NCBI GenBank assembly: GCA_018433765.1
Contig: JAHDQO010000001.1
Location: forward strand, 186,001 to 250,000
DNA from: Tissierellales bacterium
GTDB taxonomy: Bacteria > Bacillota > Clostridia > Tissierellales > Sedimentibacteraceae
Direction of reading: 5' to 3'
DNA length: 64,000 nt
The position numbers were made by a program, and so were the translations under genes. Positions 17,936 to 26,238 of the stretch are shown here, one piece after another (the stretch's first letter is position 1; each line of letters begins with the position of its first letter). The notes beneath the pieces were generated by a model that saw nothing but the letters and a program-made list of their open reading frames with translations, was not told the origin of the DNA and made no database searches.

Positions 17936-19642
17936 ATGAAAAAAGGAATAGGTGTATCATCTGGAATATGTATTGGAAAAGTTCTAATAAAGCAAGATAA
18001 ATTTGAAATTGATAAAAAAAATATAAATAATATTGACTATGAAATTAGTAGACTAGATGTAGCAATACAAGATACAAAAAAACAAATAGAAAATCTACGT
18101 AAAATTGCTAAAGAAAAAATAGGCGAAGAAGAGTCTAAAATTTTTGAAGCTCACTTATTGATTTTAGAAGATCCTGAAATAATTAAGCAAACAAAAGAGA
18201 GAATTAAAAATAAGAAAAAAAATGCAGAATGGGCATTGACAGAAATTACCAATAATTATGTTGACATGTTTAAAAACATAGATAATGAATACTTAAAAGA
18301 AAGAAGTGCAGATTTATTAGATGTATCAAATAGAATTATTAAAAATCTCATGGGTATTACATCATTTGATTTTAGCAGTATAAAAGAGCCTGTAATATTA
18401 GTGTCACATGATTTAACTCCATCTGATACTGCTCAAATATCGAAAGATAAGGTATTAGGTTTTGTTACAGAAATAGGGGGTAAGACATCTCATACAGCTA
18501 TTATGGCAAGAAGTTTAGAAGTTCCTGCAATAGTAGGTGCGGAAAATATATTATCCAATGTAAGAAATAAAGATGTGCTAATTATTGATGGAGAGAAGGG
18601 TCAATATATTATCAATCCAAGTGATGAACTAATAAGACAATATAAGATGAAAGAAGAGAAATATAATCAATATAGAAAAGAATTATTAAGCTTAATTGGT
18701 GAAAAAAGTGTTTCCAAAGATGAAATAGAAGTAGAATTAACTTGCAATATTGGTTCACCAAAGGATTTAGATAGTGTTTTAAAAAATGATGGTGAAGGAA
18801 TAGGACTTTATAGAAGTGAATTTATATATATAGATAGAAATTCACTCCCCACTGAAGATGAACAGTTTGAAGCATACAAAATCGTAGCTAAAAAAATGAA
18901 TGGCAAACCAGTAATTATTAGGACTCTTGACATTGGTGGCGATAAAAATCTTAGTTATTTAGAATTTCCTAAGGAAGAAAATCCTTTCTTAGGGTATAGA
19001 GCTATTAGACTTTGTTTAGATAAAAAAGAGATATTTAAAACTCAGCTTAGAGCACTGTTAAGAGCTAGTTGTTTTGGAAATATTAAAATTATGTTTCCGA
19101 TGATTTCTAGTATAGGAGAACTTAGACTCGCTAAGGAACTGTTAAATGATGCAAAAGTAGAACTCTTAAACAAAAAAATACCATTTGACGATAAATTAGA
19201 GGTTGGAATGATGATAGAAGTTCCAGCAGCAGCTTTAATATCAGATTTATTTGCTAAAGAAGTAGATTTTTTTAGTATAGGAACAAACGATTTAATTCAA
19301 TATACAACTGCTGTAGATAGAACAAATCAAAATATTTCTAAGCTGTATACACCTTTTCATCCCGCACTGCTAAGATTAATTAAAACCATTATTGAAAATG
19401 GTCATAAGGAAGGTATAAGAGTAGGAATGTGTGGAGAAGTAGCTTCAAATCAAAAGCTTGTTCCTATTTTACTTGGAATGGGATTGGATGAGTTTAGCAT
19501 GAGTCCTATATCTATATTGCCAGTTCGAAGAATTATAAGGTCAATTTCTAAAAAAGATATGCAATATCATATAAAGAAAATCATTAACTTATCTATGGCA
19601 GAAGAGGTTGAACAATATATTAATCAAAATTTGGATTACTAA
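17936..19642 (+). CDS. ptsI: PTS Enzyme I (phosphoenolpyruvate-protein phosphotransferase)
   Basis: 568 residues, full length for Enzyme I. It has an N-terminal HPr-binding helical domain, the phosphohistidine loop GGKTSHTAIMARSLEVPAIVG near residues 180-200, and a C-terminal PEP-binding barrel with GIGLYRSEFIY near 286, RTLDIGGDKN near 328, IEVPAAA near 424 and the active Cys in VGMCGEVASN near 498. It starts 2 bases after ptsH. Last gene of the operon before a terminator. Confidence 0.95.
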   Translation: MKKGIGVSSGICIGKVLIKQDKFEIDKKNINNIDYEISRLDVAIQDTKKQIENLRKIAKEKIGEEESKIFEAHLLILEDPEIIKQTKERIKNKKKNAEWALTEITNNYVDMFKNIDNEYLKERSADLLDVSNRIIKNLMGITSFDFSSIKEPVILVSHDLTPSDTAQISKDKVLGFVTEIGGKTSHTAIMARSLEVPAIVGAENILSNVRNKDVLIIDGEKGQYIINPSDELIRQYKMKEEKYNQYRKELLSLIGEKSVSKDEIEVELTCNIGSPKDLDSVLKNDGEGIGLYRSEFIYIDRNSLPTEDEQFEAYKIVAKKMNGKPVIIRTLDIGGDKNLSYLEFPKEENPFLGYRAIRLCLDKKEIFKTQLRALLRASCFGNIKIMFPMISSIGELRLAKELLNDAKVELLNKKIPFDDKLEVGMMIEVPAAALISDLFAKEVDFFSIGTNDLIQYTTAVDRTNQNISKLYTPFHPALLRLIKTIIENGHKEGIRVGMCGEVASNQKLVPILLGMGLDEFSMSPISILPVRRIIRSISKKDMQYHIKKIINLSMAEEVEQYINQNLDY

Positions 19643-19693
19643 ATATAAACATGGATGTAAAAATAGTATAAATAAAATAAAATATTAAAATTT

Positions 19694-19738
19694 ACAGTAC
19701 ATACATTTTTGTATAAAAAGTGAATGTACTGTTTTTAT
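19694..19738 (+). terminator. Rho-independent terminator of the amino-sugar PTS operon
   Basis: ACAGTACAT pairs with ATGTACTGT, followed by TTTTTATT, 51 bases after the ptsI stop. Confidence 0.85.
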
Positions 19739-20054
19739 TAGGAGACCATAACATATTTTATAAAATTACTCAAATATATAATATAATAACAAGTAATCAA
19801 AATAATGTTAAAGTATATAGAAGCTAGTCCGATATAAATAAAAATGAATTGTTTATATAAGATTATTCATTTGAAAGATGTAGATAATATACAGCAAATA
19901 GTAGAAGCCGGCAAAATACTATATCTGTATAAATTGGAGGTGCTATATAGACTAGAAAAAATTACATAATAGAATACAAAATAATAAAAAGGTTTATATT
20001 TTTGATGTTCTAGAAAAAATACAATTAAACTAATACTAAAAAAGGGAGACAAAT
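19739..20054 (+). other. Intergenic leader before the chemoreceptor gene
   Basis: About 315 AT-rich bases without a gene. It contains short pairing segments, including CATTTGAAAGATG near 19868 and GCAAATAGTAGAAGCCGGC near 19894. I considered a cyclic-di-GMP riboswitch and could not support it. A GGAGG ribosome-site-like sequence at 19935-19941 precedes no open frame. The real ribosome site is GGGAG before ATG 20055. Confidence 0.4.
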
Positions 20055-22034
20055 ATGTTTAAAAAATATAACTCTTTTAGCTTAAGAAACAAAATAGCAA
20101 TACCTATTTTACTTACTATTATTTTGGGGGTAGCGTTAATTTTATATTCAATACTTTCAAGTTTTTCAGCAGTAGCAGTAGATTTATCTGAAAAAATAAT
20201 AGTGGAAATGGGACATCGTTATTCCAATTTAATAGGACAAGATGTGCATGCTAAGTTTTCAACAATTAGGTCTTTGAAAACTTCATTAATAGATGCTTCT
20301 AAAAACAAAACTATGAATAGAGAGCAGATGATAAGTTTTCTAGAAGATGTTATGAAAAATGATGATAGTATATTTGGTATATCTACATGTTGGGAGCCAA
20401 ATGCTTTTGATGGTAAAGATAGTGAGTATGTTAGTGCACCTTTACATGATAGTACTGGACGATTTATTCCTAATATTATTAGAGATGGCAATAAATTTAT
20501 AAAAAAACCTTTAGAAGGTTATGATACAGAAGGAATAGGAGATTACTATTTAATACCTAAACAAACAAAGAAAACATCAGTACTTGAGCCTTATAATTAT
20601 GAAGTTGGAGATACAAAAGTATTAATAACATCTATAGATGAACCTTTGATTATTAATGGTGAATTTGTAGGAACAATAAGTATTAAAATTTTACTAGACC
20701 CTATAAACGACATGTTAAGTCAAGTAAAATTATTTAATACTGGTTATGTGTATTTTATGTCTCAAAAAGGCACATTAGTTACATATCCAAGTTCAGATTT
20801 TATAGGAAAATCAATTTATGATTTTGCAACACCAGAATCAACTGTCATGATGAAAGATTCATTGAAAACAGGGGTAGAAAAACATTTCGATGCTAAAAAA
20901 TTAAGTACAGGTGAATCTATCATATGTTCTATGATACCAATTAAAATGGGTGAGTCAGGAATCAATTGGGGTATAGGTTTATCCGTATCTAGAAGTGAAG
21001 TAATGGAATCTATTAATAATCAAACACGTATAGGTATTATAATAGGTGCTATAGTGACAGTCATTGCACTTGTTCTTTTATTGGTTATAGTTAATAGCAT
21101 TGTAAAGAAAATTTTCAGTTTAAATAAAAAATTGTCTCAATCTTCAGTATATGTTTCATCTGCATCAGCTCAACTAGCTGCTACGAGTCAGGAAGTTTCA
21201 GAAGGTTCAAATGAGCAGGCAGCATCTATAGAAGAAACATCTGCTAGTATGGAGGAATCTTCAGCAATGGCTGAACAAAATGCTGAAAATACTAGAGTTG
21301 CATCAGATTTGACTAAAGAAGCAAAACAGTCTTCTCTTGAAGGTGCAAGCAAAATGAATATGATGGTAAAAGAAATGGATGAACTTAAAGATTCCAGCAA
21401 CCAAATTTATAAAATAATAAAAGTAATTAATGATATTGCATTTCAAACCAATATACTTGCCTTGAATGCTGCAGTAGAAGCAGCTAGAGCAGGAGATGCA
21501 GGACAAGGGTTTGCAGTAGTAGCTGAAGAAGTGAGAAATTTAGCACAAAAAAGTTCAGAAGCAGCAAAAGATACTGCTGAGATCATAGAAAGAAATATTG
21601 ATTTATCTACAAAGGGTGCTAATGTAAGTGTAGAAGTAGAACAATCCTTAGGCAAAATTACTTCTCAAATTGAAAAAGTAAATGTACTTATATCTGAATT
21701 AGCTGAAACTAGTTCTGAGCAAACAAACGGTGTAAAACAAGTAAATGATGCAATGACCAGTATGGAACAAGTAGTCCAAAAAAATGCAGCAGCAGCAGAA
21801 GAAAGTTCAGCAGCAGCAGAAGAATTACAGGCTCAGTCATTTGAGTTAGAAACAGTTGTTAAAGAGCTTACTGAGCTTATTTCAGGGGGTAGAAAGGCAA
21901 AAAAAATAAATAAGAAAAGTAATAAATTTAAAACTGTGATAAATAATGACGAAAAAAAATTACATTTAAATAACAATGAAAAGATTATTTCTCCTGAAGA
22001 AATAATACCATTAAACGATAAAGATGAATTTTAG
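20055..22034 (+). CDS. Methyl-accepting chemotaxis protein with extracellular dCache-type sensor
   Basis: 659 residues. One membrane segment lies near residues 14-35 and a second near 323-348. The ~290-residue extracytoplasmic region between them has the double-Cache pattern (GISTCWEPNAFDGKDSEY, GYVYFMSQKGTLVTYPSS). The cytoplasmic signalling hairpin carries the conserved tip IAFQTNILALNAAVEAARAG near 460-480, and Glu/Gln/Ala-rich methylation segments lie on both sides. It senses a small extracellular ligand and signals to CheA/CheW. No ligand can be assigned. Flanked by non-chemotaxis genes, so an orphan receptor. Confidence 0.92.
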   Translation: MFKKYNSFSLRNKIAIPILLTIILGVALILYSILSSFSAVAVDLSEKIIVEMGHRYSNLIGQDVHAKFSTIRSLKTSLIDASKNKTMNREQMISFLEDVMKNDDSIFGISTCWEPNAFDGKDSEYVSAPLHDSTGRFIPNIIRDGNKFIKKPLEGYDTEGIGDYYLIPKQTKKTSVLEPYNYEVGDTKVLITSIDEPLIINGEFVGTISIKILLDPINDMLSQVKLFNTGYVYFMSQKGTLVTYPSSDFIGKSIYDFATPESTVMMKDSLKTGVEKHFDAKKLSTGESIICSMIPIKMGESGINWGIGLSVSRSEVMESINNQTRIGIIIGAIVTVIALVLLLVIVNSIVKKIFSLNKKLSQSSVYVSSASAQLAATSQEVSEGSNEQAASIEETSASMEESSAMAEQNAENTRVASDLTKEAKQSSLEGASKMNMMVKEMDELKDSSNQIYKIIKVINDIAFQTNILALNAAVEAARAGDAGQGFAVVAEEVRNLAQKSSEAAKDTAEIIERNIDLSTKGANVSVEVEQSLGKITSQIEKVNVLISELAETSSEQTNGVKQVNDAMTSMEQVVQKNAAAAEESSAAAEELQAQSFELETVVKELTELISGGRKAKKINKKSNKFKTVINNDEKKLHLNNNEKIISPEEIIPLNDKDEF

Positions 22035-22118
22035 TAAGTTTAATATATTTATAATATACAGTACTTATTAAAATTAATTTGTATATTTGATTATTACAAT
22101 ATAAAGTTAAATCAAATA

Positions 22119-22176
22119 TTGACAAATAATACATAAATATGCTATTATTTAATGGAGAAAGTTAACTAAAGTTAAC
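22119..22176 (+). promoter_or_regulatory. Promoter with duplicated AGTTAAC operator-like sites
   Basis: TTGACA (22119-22124) and TATTAT (22143-22148) have an 18-base spacer. AGTTAAC at 22160-22166 and again at 22170-22176 follows at the expected start site. Such symmetric short sites suit the MarR regulator encoded convergently just downstream. The only reading frame after the promoter is a short, broken one. Confidence 0.55.
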
Positions 22177-22193
22177 TATTGAAAATAAATAAG

Positions 22194-22326
22194 ATGCTGA
22201 ATAACGGTAAAACTTTTAATTGTAATGTTATGGATATACAATTGGGAAAAAAATTATAATGCAGAAGAAATAATGATAGGGAGTTGCTATGCAATAAGTA
22301 ATAGAAGGGAATTAATATTTAAATAA
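22194..22326 (+). pseudogene. Short broken reading frame downstream of the AGTTAAC promoter
   Basis: ATG 22194 opens MLNNGKTFNCNVMDIQLGKK and then stops just after an A7 run (22247-22253). The +1 frame continues NYNAEEIMIGSCYAISNR and ends at TAA 22324-22326. Removing one A would give a single 43-residue protein. There is no strong ribosome site. It could be a decayed small gene, a sequencing slip, or a leader of a small RNA. I do not recognise the peptide. Confidence 0.3.
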
Positions 22327-22366
22327 TATGTTTCATATTGTCCATACATACAGTTAAAAGTAGCTG

Positions 22367-22398
22367 AATTAAATCTCTCACAAGTGAGAGATTTAATT
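22367..22398. terminator. Bidirectional terminator
   Basis: AATTAAATCTCTCAC and GTGAGAGATTTAATT form a perfect 15-bp stem, with T-rich flanks on both strands. It ends the rightward transcript from 22119 and the leftward marR-like gene. Confidence 0.85.
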
Positions 22399-22840
22399 AT
22401 TTTAAACTTGTTTTGCTTTTAATATGCCTATATTCAAAAAGTGCATTTTTAAGTTTTTCATCTATATTATCTATTTTCGAAAAATTTACGTGCTTATCAA
22501 GAATGTCAATAAACATCATATCTGATTCAATAATCTGTTCATATATATTCAATGCTTTTGGAGTTAGAGATACGGTATAAGTATAACCCTGCTGTACATC
22601 TTCATTTTTTTTAACATACCCATTTTTTATAAGCTTTTTAAGTGTTTTTGTTACAGCAGGTTTTGAAACATTTATTTTTTCTGCAATTTTTGAAGGAGAA
22701 ATAGCTTTAGAAAGATAAATTTCATCAAGATATCTAAAAGTTGAGAAAGTAAGAACATTATTATATTTTGAAGCTAATTCATTAGCTGTTTTATTTTCAT
22801 ATTCAAACATTATACTTTGAAATATTTTTCTATAATCCAT
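22397..22840 (-). CDS. MarR-family transcriptional regulator
   Basis: 147 residues with a winged helix at about 30-95: SPSKIAEKINVSKPAVTKTLKKLIKNGYVKK is the recognition helix-turn-helix, and the following DVQQGYTYTVSLTPKAL is the wing typical of MarR. N- and C-terminal helices would form the dimer interface. MarR proteins usually repress a nearby gene and release DNA on binding a small aromatic ligand or on oxidation. The only nearby candidate site is the duplicated AGTTAAC after the 22119 promoter. Confidence 0.88.
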   Translation of the reverse strand: MDYRKIFQSIMFEYENKTANELASKYNNVLTFSTFRYLDEIYLSKAISPSKIAEKINVSKPAVTKTLKKLIKNGYVKKNEDVQQGYTYTVSLTPKALNIYEQIIESDMMFIDILDKHVNFSKIDNIDEKLKNALFEYRHIKSKTSLK

Positions 22841-22922
22841 AATATAATTCCTTTCTAGTAATATTAAATATGAGATTAATTATTTAAGTAGATGGTAGCA
22901 TTCTTTTTTTTATATGTCAAAA

Positions 22923-22978
22923 ATTTATATAAAAAACATTTATATAAAAAACATCTATATAAAAAATATTTATATTTT
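22923..22978. repeat. 15-base tandem repeat
   Basis: ATTTATATAAAAAAC is repeated three times head to tail (22923, 22938, 22953 with two changes) plus a partial fourth unit. It lies immediately upstream of the sigma operon promoter element and is extremely AT-rich, so it may act as an UP-like or curved element. Confidence 0.75.
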
Positions 22979-22992
22979 TTTAAAATAATTTC

Positions 22993-23036
22993 CAAAAATG
23001 GTTGATAAAAAACACCTTTTTTTGTTTATATTTATA
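22993..23036 (+). promoter_or_regulatory. Alternative-sigma promoter motif, copy 1 (sigma operon)
   Basis: GGTTGA (23000-23005), an 18-base spacer, then GTTTATATTTATA (23024-23036). The whole 44-base block from CAAAAAT onward matches copy 2 (25641-25684) at 38 of 44 positions. A third, opposite-strand copy precedes the secreted-protein gene. It lies 160 bases before the split sigma factor, implying autoregulation. Confidence 0.75.
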
Positions 23037-23197
23037 TAAAGCTTTTTTTAAAAAAATTTAATATTATTCCATTTATTCTTCAAATATAACATACTGCAAT
23101 AGAATAGGTGACTTGACAAGACAGAAGATAAAATTTACAATGTTACATATGATTGCCTTAAATTCATAATAATTGTTGATTTTATACGGGGGTCTAC

Positions 23198-23635
23198 ATG
23201 GATAATAATATTAAATTTGTCAAACAGTTTAAACGATATATAAAAATGTCAATACGCGGCGAATACTATAATTATTTAAAAAGAACAAGTAAATATGATG
23301 AACTATATCTAGAAGAAGCTTCTAATTGGGCTGAAATGTGTGTAACCAAATTAGAAGATGATATTGATATAGTTAATTTCAGAAGAAAAAATTTAACTTT
23401 TGAAAAATTATTTGATAGTCTTTTAGATAAAATCGAAGATTATAATTTGATATTAATTCTAAAGAATCTAACTATTAGTGAGAAACAGATTATTTATTAT
23501 GTTTATGAATTAAACTGGAAAGAAAAAGATGTAGCAGAATATTTTAATATAAGCATACAAGCAGTTAACAAAATAAAGAATAACGCACTTAAAAAAATAA
23601 GAAAAGAAATAAAGATAAAGGAAATAATAATATGA
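23198..23635 (+). CDS. Split sigma factor, region-4-containing subunit (SigO/YvrI-like)
   Basis: 145 residues. The C-terminal third is a sigma region 4: LTISEKQIIYYVYELNWKEKDVAEYFNIS followed by IQAVNKIKNNALKKIRKE, the helix-turn-helix contacting the -35 element. The N-terminal part is helical and too short for a full region 2. The next gene overlaps by 4 bases and supplies a region-2-like piece. This two-subunit layout resembles SigO-RsoA (YvrI-YvrHa) of Bacillus subtilis. A short ECF sigma factor on its own is the alternative. Confidence 0.75.
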   Translation: MDNNIKFVKQFKRYIKMSIRGEYYNYLKRTSKYDELYLEEASNWAEMCVTKLEDDIDIVNFRRKNLTFEKLFDSLLDKIEDYNLILILKNLTISEKQIIYYVYELNWKEKDVAEYFNISIQAVNKIKNNALKKIRKEIKIKEIII

Positions 23636-23829
23636 AAGATAAGTCTCTTGAGAATCTATATAAAAAGGCTAGAACAGGAGATAAACAGGCATTAGAGAAA
23701 ATAATTGAATATTTTAATCCCTTATTGTGCAATTACAGCATTATCAACGATAAATTTGATGAAGACTGCTATCAACAATTATGTGTTAGATTAATTTTAT
23801 GTATAAAAAATTTTAAGGTAAAGGGGTAA
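23632..23829 (+). CDS. Co-sigma subunit, sigma region-2-like (RsoA-like helix-turn-helix protein)
   Basis: 65 residues. LENLYKKARTGDKQALEKIIEYFNPLLCNYS resembles the start of sigma regions 1.2-2.1, and DEDCYQQLCVRLILCIKNF resembles 2.1/2.2, which binds the core polymerase clamp. It has no region 4. ATGA overlap with the preceding gene means coupled translation and probably a 1:1 complex. RsoA of B. subtilis is of similar size (about 79). The same short proteins also occur in conjugative elements; no other mobile genes are seen here. Confidence 0.65.
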   Translation: MKDKSLENLYKKARTGDKQALEKIIEYFNPLLCNYSIINDKFDEDCYQQLCVRLILCIKNFKVKG

Positions 23830-23836
23830 TGTGCCT

Positions 23837-24688
23837 ATGGATAATGAAAGCAGCAAAGAAAAAAAATTGTATGATAAGCTGCCAGAAGATATTAATAATT
23901 TATCTGGTGTTAGTATAGATGATTTTTCTGAAAATGCTGTTAACCAGTTTAAACAAGGAGTAAGTCGGCTGGTAGAAGAAGCTGAAAAAATAGATGAAGA
24001 AGATATAGAAGATTTATTAAATAACTTTGACATGGAAAGAGTTTATCAAGATTGTAGAGTGAAAAATATGTTTGAAAAACCTAAAAAACAAAAAAGAAAA
24101 ATTATAAGCAATATTACCAAAGGGTTTTTAGTTGCAGCTAGTATACTTATGATATTTGCATTTTTACCTATACATATCAATGAATCTGTAAGTGCATTTA
24201 AATTTAATTTGTTTGATAGTATCATAGAAATTAAAAACGAAATCTTCAAATTAAAAAGCACGGATGAAGATGTTACTGAAGATGAAATGGTGGATGATGA
24301 ATTTTCAACTATTAATTTTAAAACAATTGAAGAAGCAAAGAATAATATTGATGTAAATTTTCTATATTCTACTTATATCCCAGAAGGATATGAAATTAGT
24401 TTTATAGAATACGAAAAACTTCCTAAAGATAAATACTTTTTAATAATAACTTACAAAAATAAAAATGATGAAAGTATATATTTTGAACAAAAGAATAGGT
24501 TCTCAGCGAAGTATAATTTTTCTGAAAACAAAATTAAACCTATACCATACAATGGATTAGAATTATATTTGTCAGAAGGAAATGACAAATATAATGTAAC
24601 TTGGTTTAATAAGGATGTTGAGTTTTATCTTTCAGGTATAGAAAATAAAGATATAGTATTTAAATTTATAGATAAATTAACATATTAA
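23837..24688 (+). CDS. Membrane anti-sigma factor with DUF4367-like extracellular domain
   Basis: 283 residues from ATG 23837 (GTG 23831 is the alternative). The acidic cytoplasmic N-terminal ~95 residues would bind the sigma subunits, and one membrane segment, GFLVAASILMIFAFLPI, lies near residues 92-110. The extracellular C-terminal domain (about 155-283) has VNFLYSTYIPEGYEISFIEY and a sheet-rich pattern of the DUF4367 type. Gene order sigma, co-sigma, anti-sigma parallels SigO-RsoA-RsiO. It presumably holds the sigma complex at the membrane until a cell-surface signal arrives. Confidence 0.75.
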   Translation: MDNESSKEKKLYDKLPEDINNLSGVSIDDFSENAVNQFKQGVSRLVEEAEKIDEEDIEDLLNNFDMERVYQDCRVKNMFEKPKKQKRKIISNITKGFLVAASILMIFAFLPIHINESVSAFKFNLFDSIIEIKNEIFKLKSTDEDVTEDEMVDDEFSTINFKTIEEAKNNIDVNFLYSTYIPEGYEISFIEYEKLPKDKYFLIITYKNKNDESIYFEQKNRFSAKYNFSENKIKPIPYNGLELYLSEGNDKYNVTWFNKDVEFYLSGIENKDIVFKFIDKLTY

Positions 24689-24692
24689 TTAA

Positions 24693-24731
24693 AAAGTCTA
24701 AATTTAGAAATATATTCTGAATTTAGACTTT
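24693..24731. terminator. Bidirectional terminator
   Basis: AAAGTCTAAATT pairs with AATTTAGACTTT. It separates the convergent anti-sigma gene and the secreted-protein gene. Confidence 0.85.
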
Positions 24732-24737
24732 CGCATA

Positions 24738-25253
24738 TTATCTTTTTATATATGGAGAACAGCCATCTAAGAAACTTGTAACTCCATTATCAGTTACTAT
24801 GCATTTTACTTTAACTCTAAAGTATTTTGCTGAAGAAGGTTTATGACTTTCAAATCCACTACAAACTAATGCATTATATTTAGTTTTAGTATAAGGTTCT
24901 CTATGTATATTTTCCCAATATTCACCATTCCACTCTTGGAACCATAAAGCATAACCGACTTCATCACTAGTGTGAGCAGCAGTTGTTCTTCCGTAACCTA
25001 ATAATTTACCGCTTTCACTATCATATTCTATTTCAGCTGAACCTTCATCAATAAGGGAATTAGATTTTTTTACACTAAATAATCCAAAACCTTCTGAATT
25101 ATCACTAGGATAGAAGGTTATAGAAGCTTTATTGCCATTAGCTGGTACGCCTTCTGTTGGTACCTCTGAATAATTTGAAGGCACATCAGCTGCAAAAGCT
25201 GCACTGCCTAAACTTAAAACTAGAATTAAAGAAAATAATAAAAATTTTTTCAT
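24738..25253 (-). CDS. Small secreted protein (probable target of the split sigma factor)
   Basis: 171 residues. A clear signal peptide, MKKFLLFSLILVLSLGSAAFA, with cleavage after AFA near residue 21, precedes a ~150-residue mature domain rich in Tyr, Ser and aromatics (GYALWFQEWNGEYWENIHRE). Three cysteines near the end (residues about 132, 151 and 165) could allow one disulfide. I do not recognise the family with certainty; DUF6147-like secreted clostridial proteins come to mind. A GGTTGA-N18-GTTTATAT promoter lies ~30 bases before the AGGAGG ribosome site. Confidence 0.7.
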   Translation of the reverse strand: MKKFLLFSLILVLSLGSAAFAADVPSNYSEVPTEGVPANGNKASITFYPSDNSEGFGLFSVKKSNSLIDEGSAEIEYDSESGKLLGYGRTTAAHTSDEVGYALWFQEWNGEYWENIHREPYTKTKYNALVCSGFESHKPSSAKYFRVKVKCIVTDNGVTSFLDGCSPYIKR

Positions 25254-25281
25254 GTTTACTCCTCCTATAATTTATTTTCTC

Positions 25282-25327
25282 TATATATATAAACATAAAT
25301 GTGCAGGTTATTTCAACCCATATTTTG
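25282..25327 (-). promoter_or_regulatory. Alternative-sigma promoter motif, copy 3 (secreted protein)
   Basis: On the minus strand GGTTGA (25318-25313), an 18-base spacer, then GTTTATATATATA (25294-25282), with CAAAATAT upstream. Spacing is identical to copies 1 and 2, although the spacer sequence differs. Placed correctly to drive the 24738-25253 gene. Confidence 0.75.
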
Positions 25328-25640
25328 AAAAAAAATAAAAAAATTTTTAATTAATTCAATATTTTCTTTTAAATACAAATGATTCTAGCTATATAAAAAT
25401 TTTTAAAATTTTTTAAAAAATGGATAGAAATTTAAAGAAATTTTATTCATATAATAAAAAAAGTTAAATATTACATTATAAGTAAAATGGTAAATAATGA
25501 TAATATTTTATTTAAAACATTATTAAAAAAAAATAAAATTTAAATATTTAAAATAAGGTTTAAGATTGAAATTTCAACAGTATCATGGTTTATAATATAG
25601 ATTTTTACTAAATTAAAATAAAAAAAAATAAATTATTTTT

Positions 25641-25684
25641 CAAAAATGGTTGATAAAATCGATACTTTTTTGTTTATATTTATA
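25641..25684 (+). promoter_or_regulatory. Alternative-sigma promoter motif, copy 2 (target unclear)
   Basis: GGTTGA (25648-25653), 18 bases, GTTTATATTTATA (25672-25684), in a block nearly identical to copy 1. An AGGAGGTG sits at 25752-25759, but no frame longer than ~18 codons follows it. The transcript may be non-coding or may run into the small membrane protein at 26239. Confidence 0.7.
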
Positions 25685-26238
25685 GAGCCTTGCAAGAGTT
25701 TTTAATTAAATGACAAAAATATACTGATCAGTTTTTTCATTTGTAGAAAATTAGGAGGTGAACTTTTACTTAATTTTATTAATAGCTGTTTTAAAAAAGT
25801 ACGTGTAGTAAATTAAAATATATCAAACTGTTTTATTGTAGAATATGTATTTAAGGGTAACATAAAATGTAATGTGTTTTAAGATTTAAATAGGTACGAA
25901 AATAAAAACGCTTTTACATGGGAGGCATGACAAATTGGTAAGTAATATACTTTACTATTGTAGAGTACATAATTGCATACCATAGATAAAGAATAAATAT
26001 AAGTAAAAATGTCTAGTAATAAAAATAAAATTAAGAATTTGAGCTGAGAAATTCTTAAAAAATAATATATATAGAATAAGAAAAAATAATCGAAATAAAG
26101 CCAATTTGTCAAGCCTTACCCTTTTTTTACAATTAATTAATTGTGTGTTAGAGTATAATATATTTGAGTGAAATGTTAAAAGATAAGCTATATAAAGTTG
26201 TTTTCAACGCTGTAAAATTTAATAATAGAGGTAATATT
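25685..26238 (+). other. Long gene-poor, AT-rich stretch with a long-range inverted repeat
   Basis: There is no supportable protein gene. GGCATGACAAATTGG (25924-25938) is matched by CCAATTTGTCAAGCC (26101-26115), a 14-15-bp inverted repeat about 160 bases apart. The right arm runs into CTTTTTTTAC (26121 on). This could close a large folded transcript started at promoter copy 2. A hydrophobic frame on the minus strand (25879-26112) has only a TTG start and looks like chance in AT-rich DNA. Confidence 0.4.

Noticed and set aside
19840-19950. Cyclic-di-GMP riboswitch before the chemoreceptor gene
   Set aside because: A GAAA-capped hairpin and a GCAAA motif occur in order, but their distance is too long and the paired arms and conserved GGCAAACC and GGGACGC contexts are missing.
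22923-22978. CRISPR-like repeat array
   Set aside because: Units are contiguous 15-mers without spacers and no cas genes are present; no CRISPR array was seen anywhere in the window.
23198-23829. Sigma and helix-turn-helix genes as part of a Tn916-like conjugative element
   Set aside because: Such pairs occur there, but no integrase, excisionase, relaxase or attachment repeats are nearby, while an anti-sigma gene and matching promoters are.
25879-26112. Hydrophobic 77-residue protein on the minus strand
   Set aside because: Only a TTG start, no good ribosome site, low-complexity AT-driven composition; it lies between inverted repeat arms and is better explained by chance.
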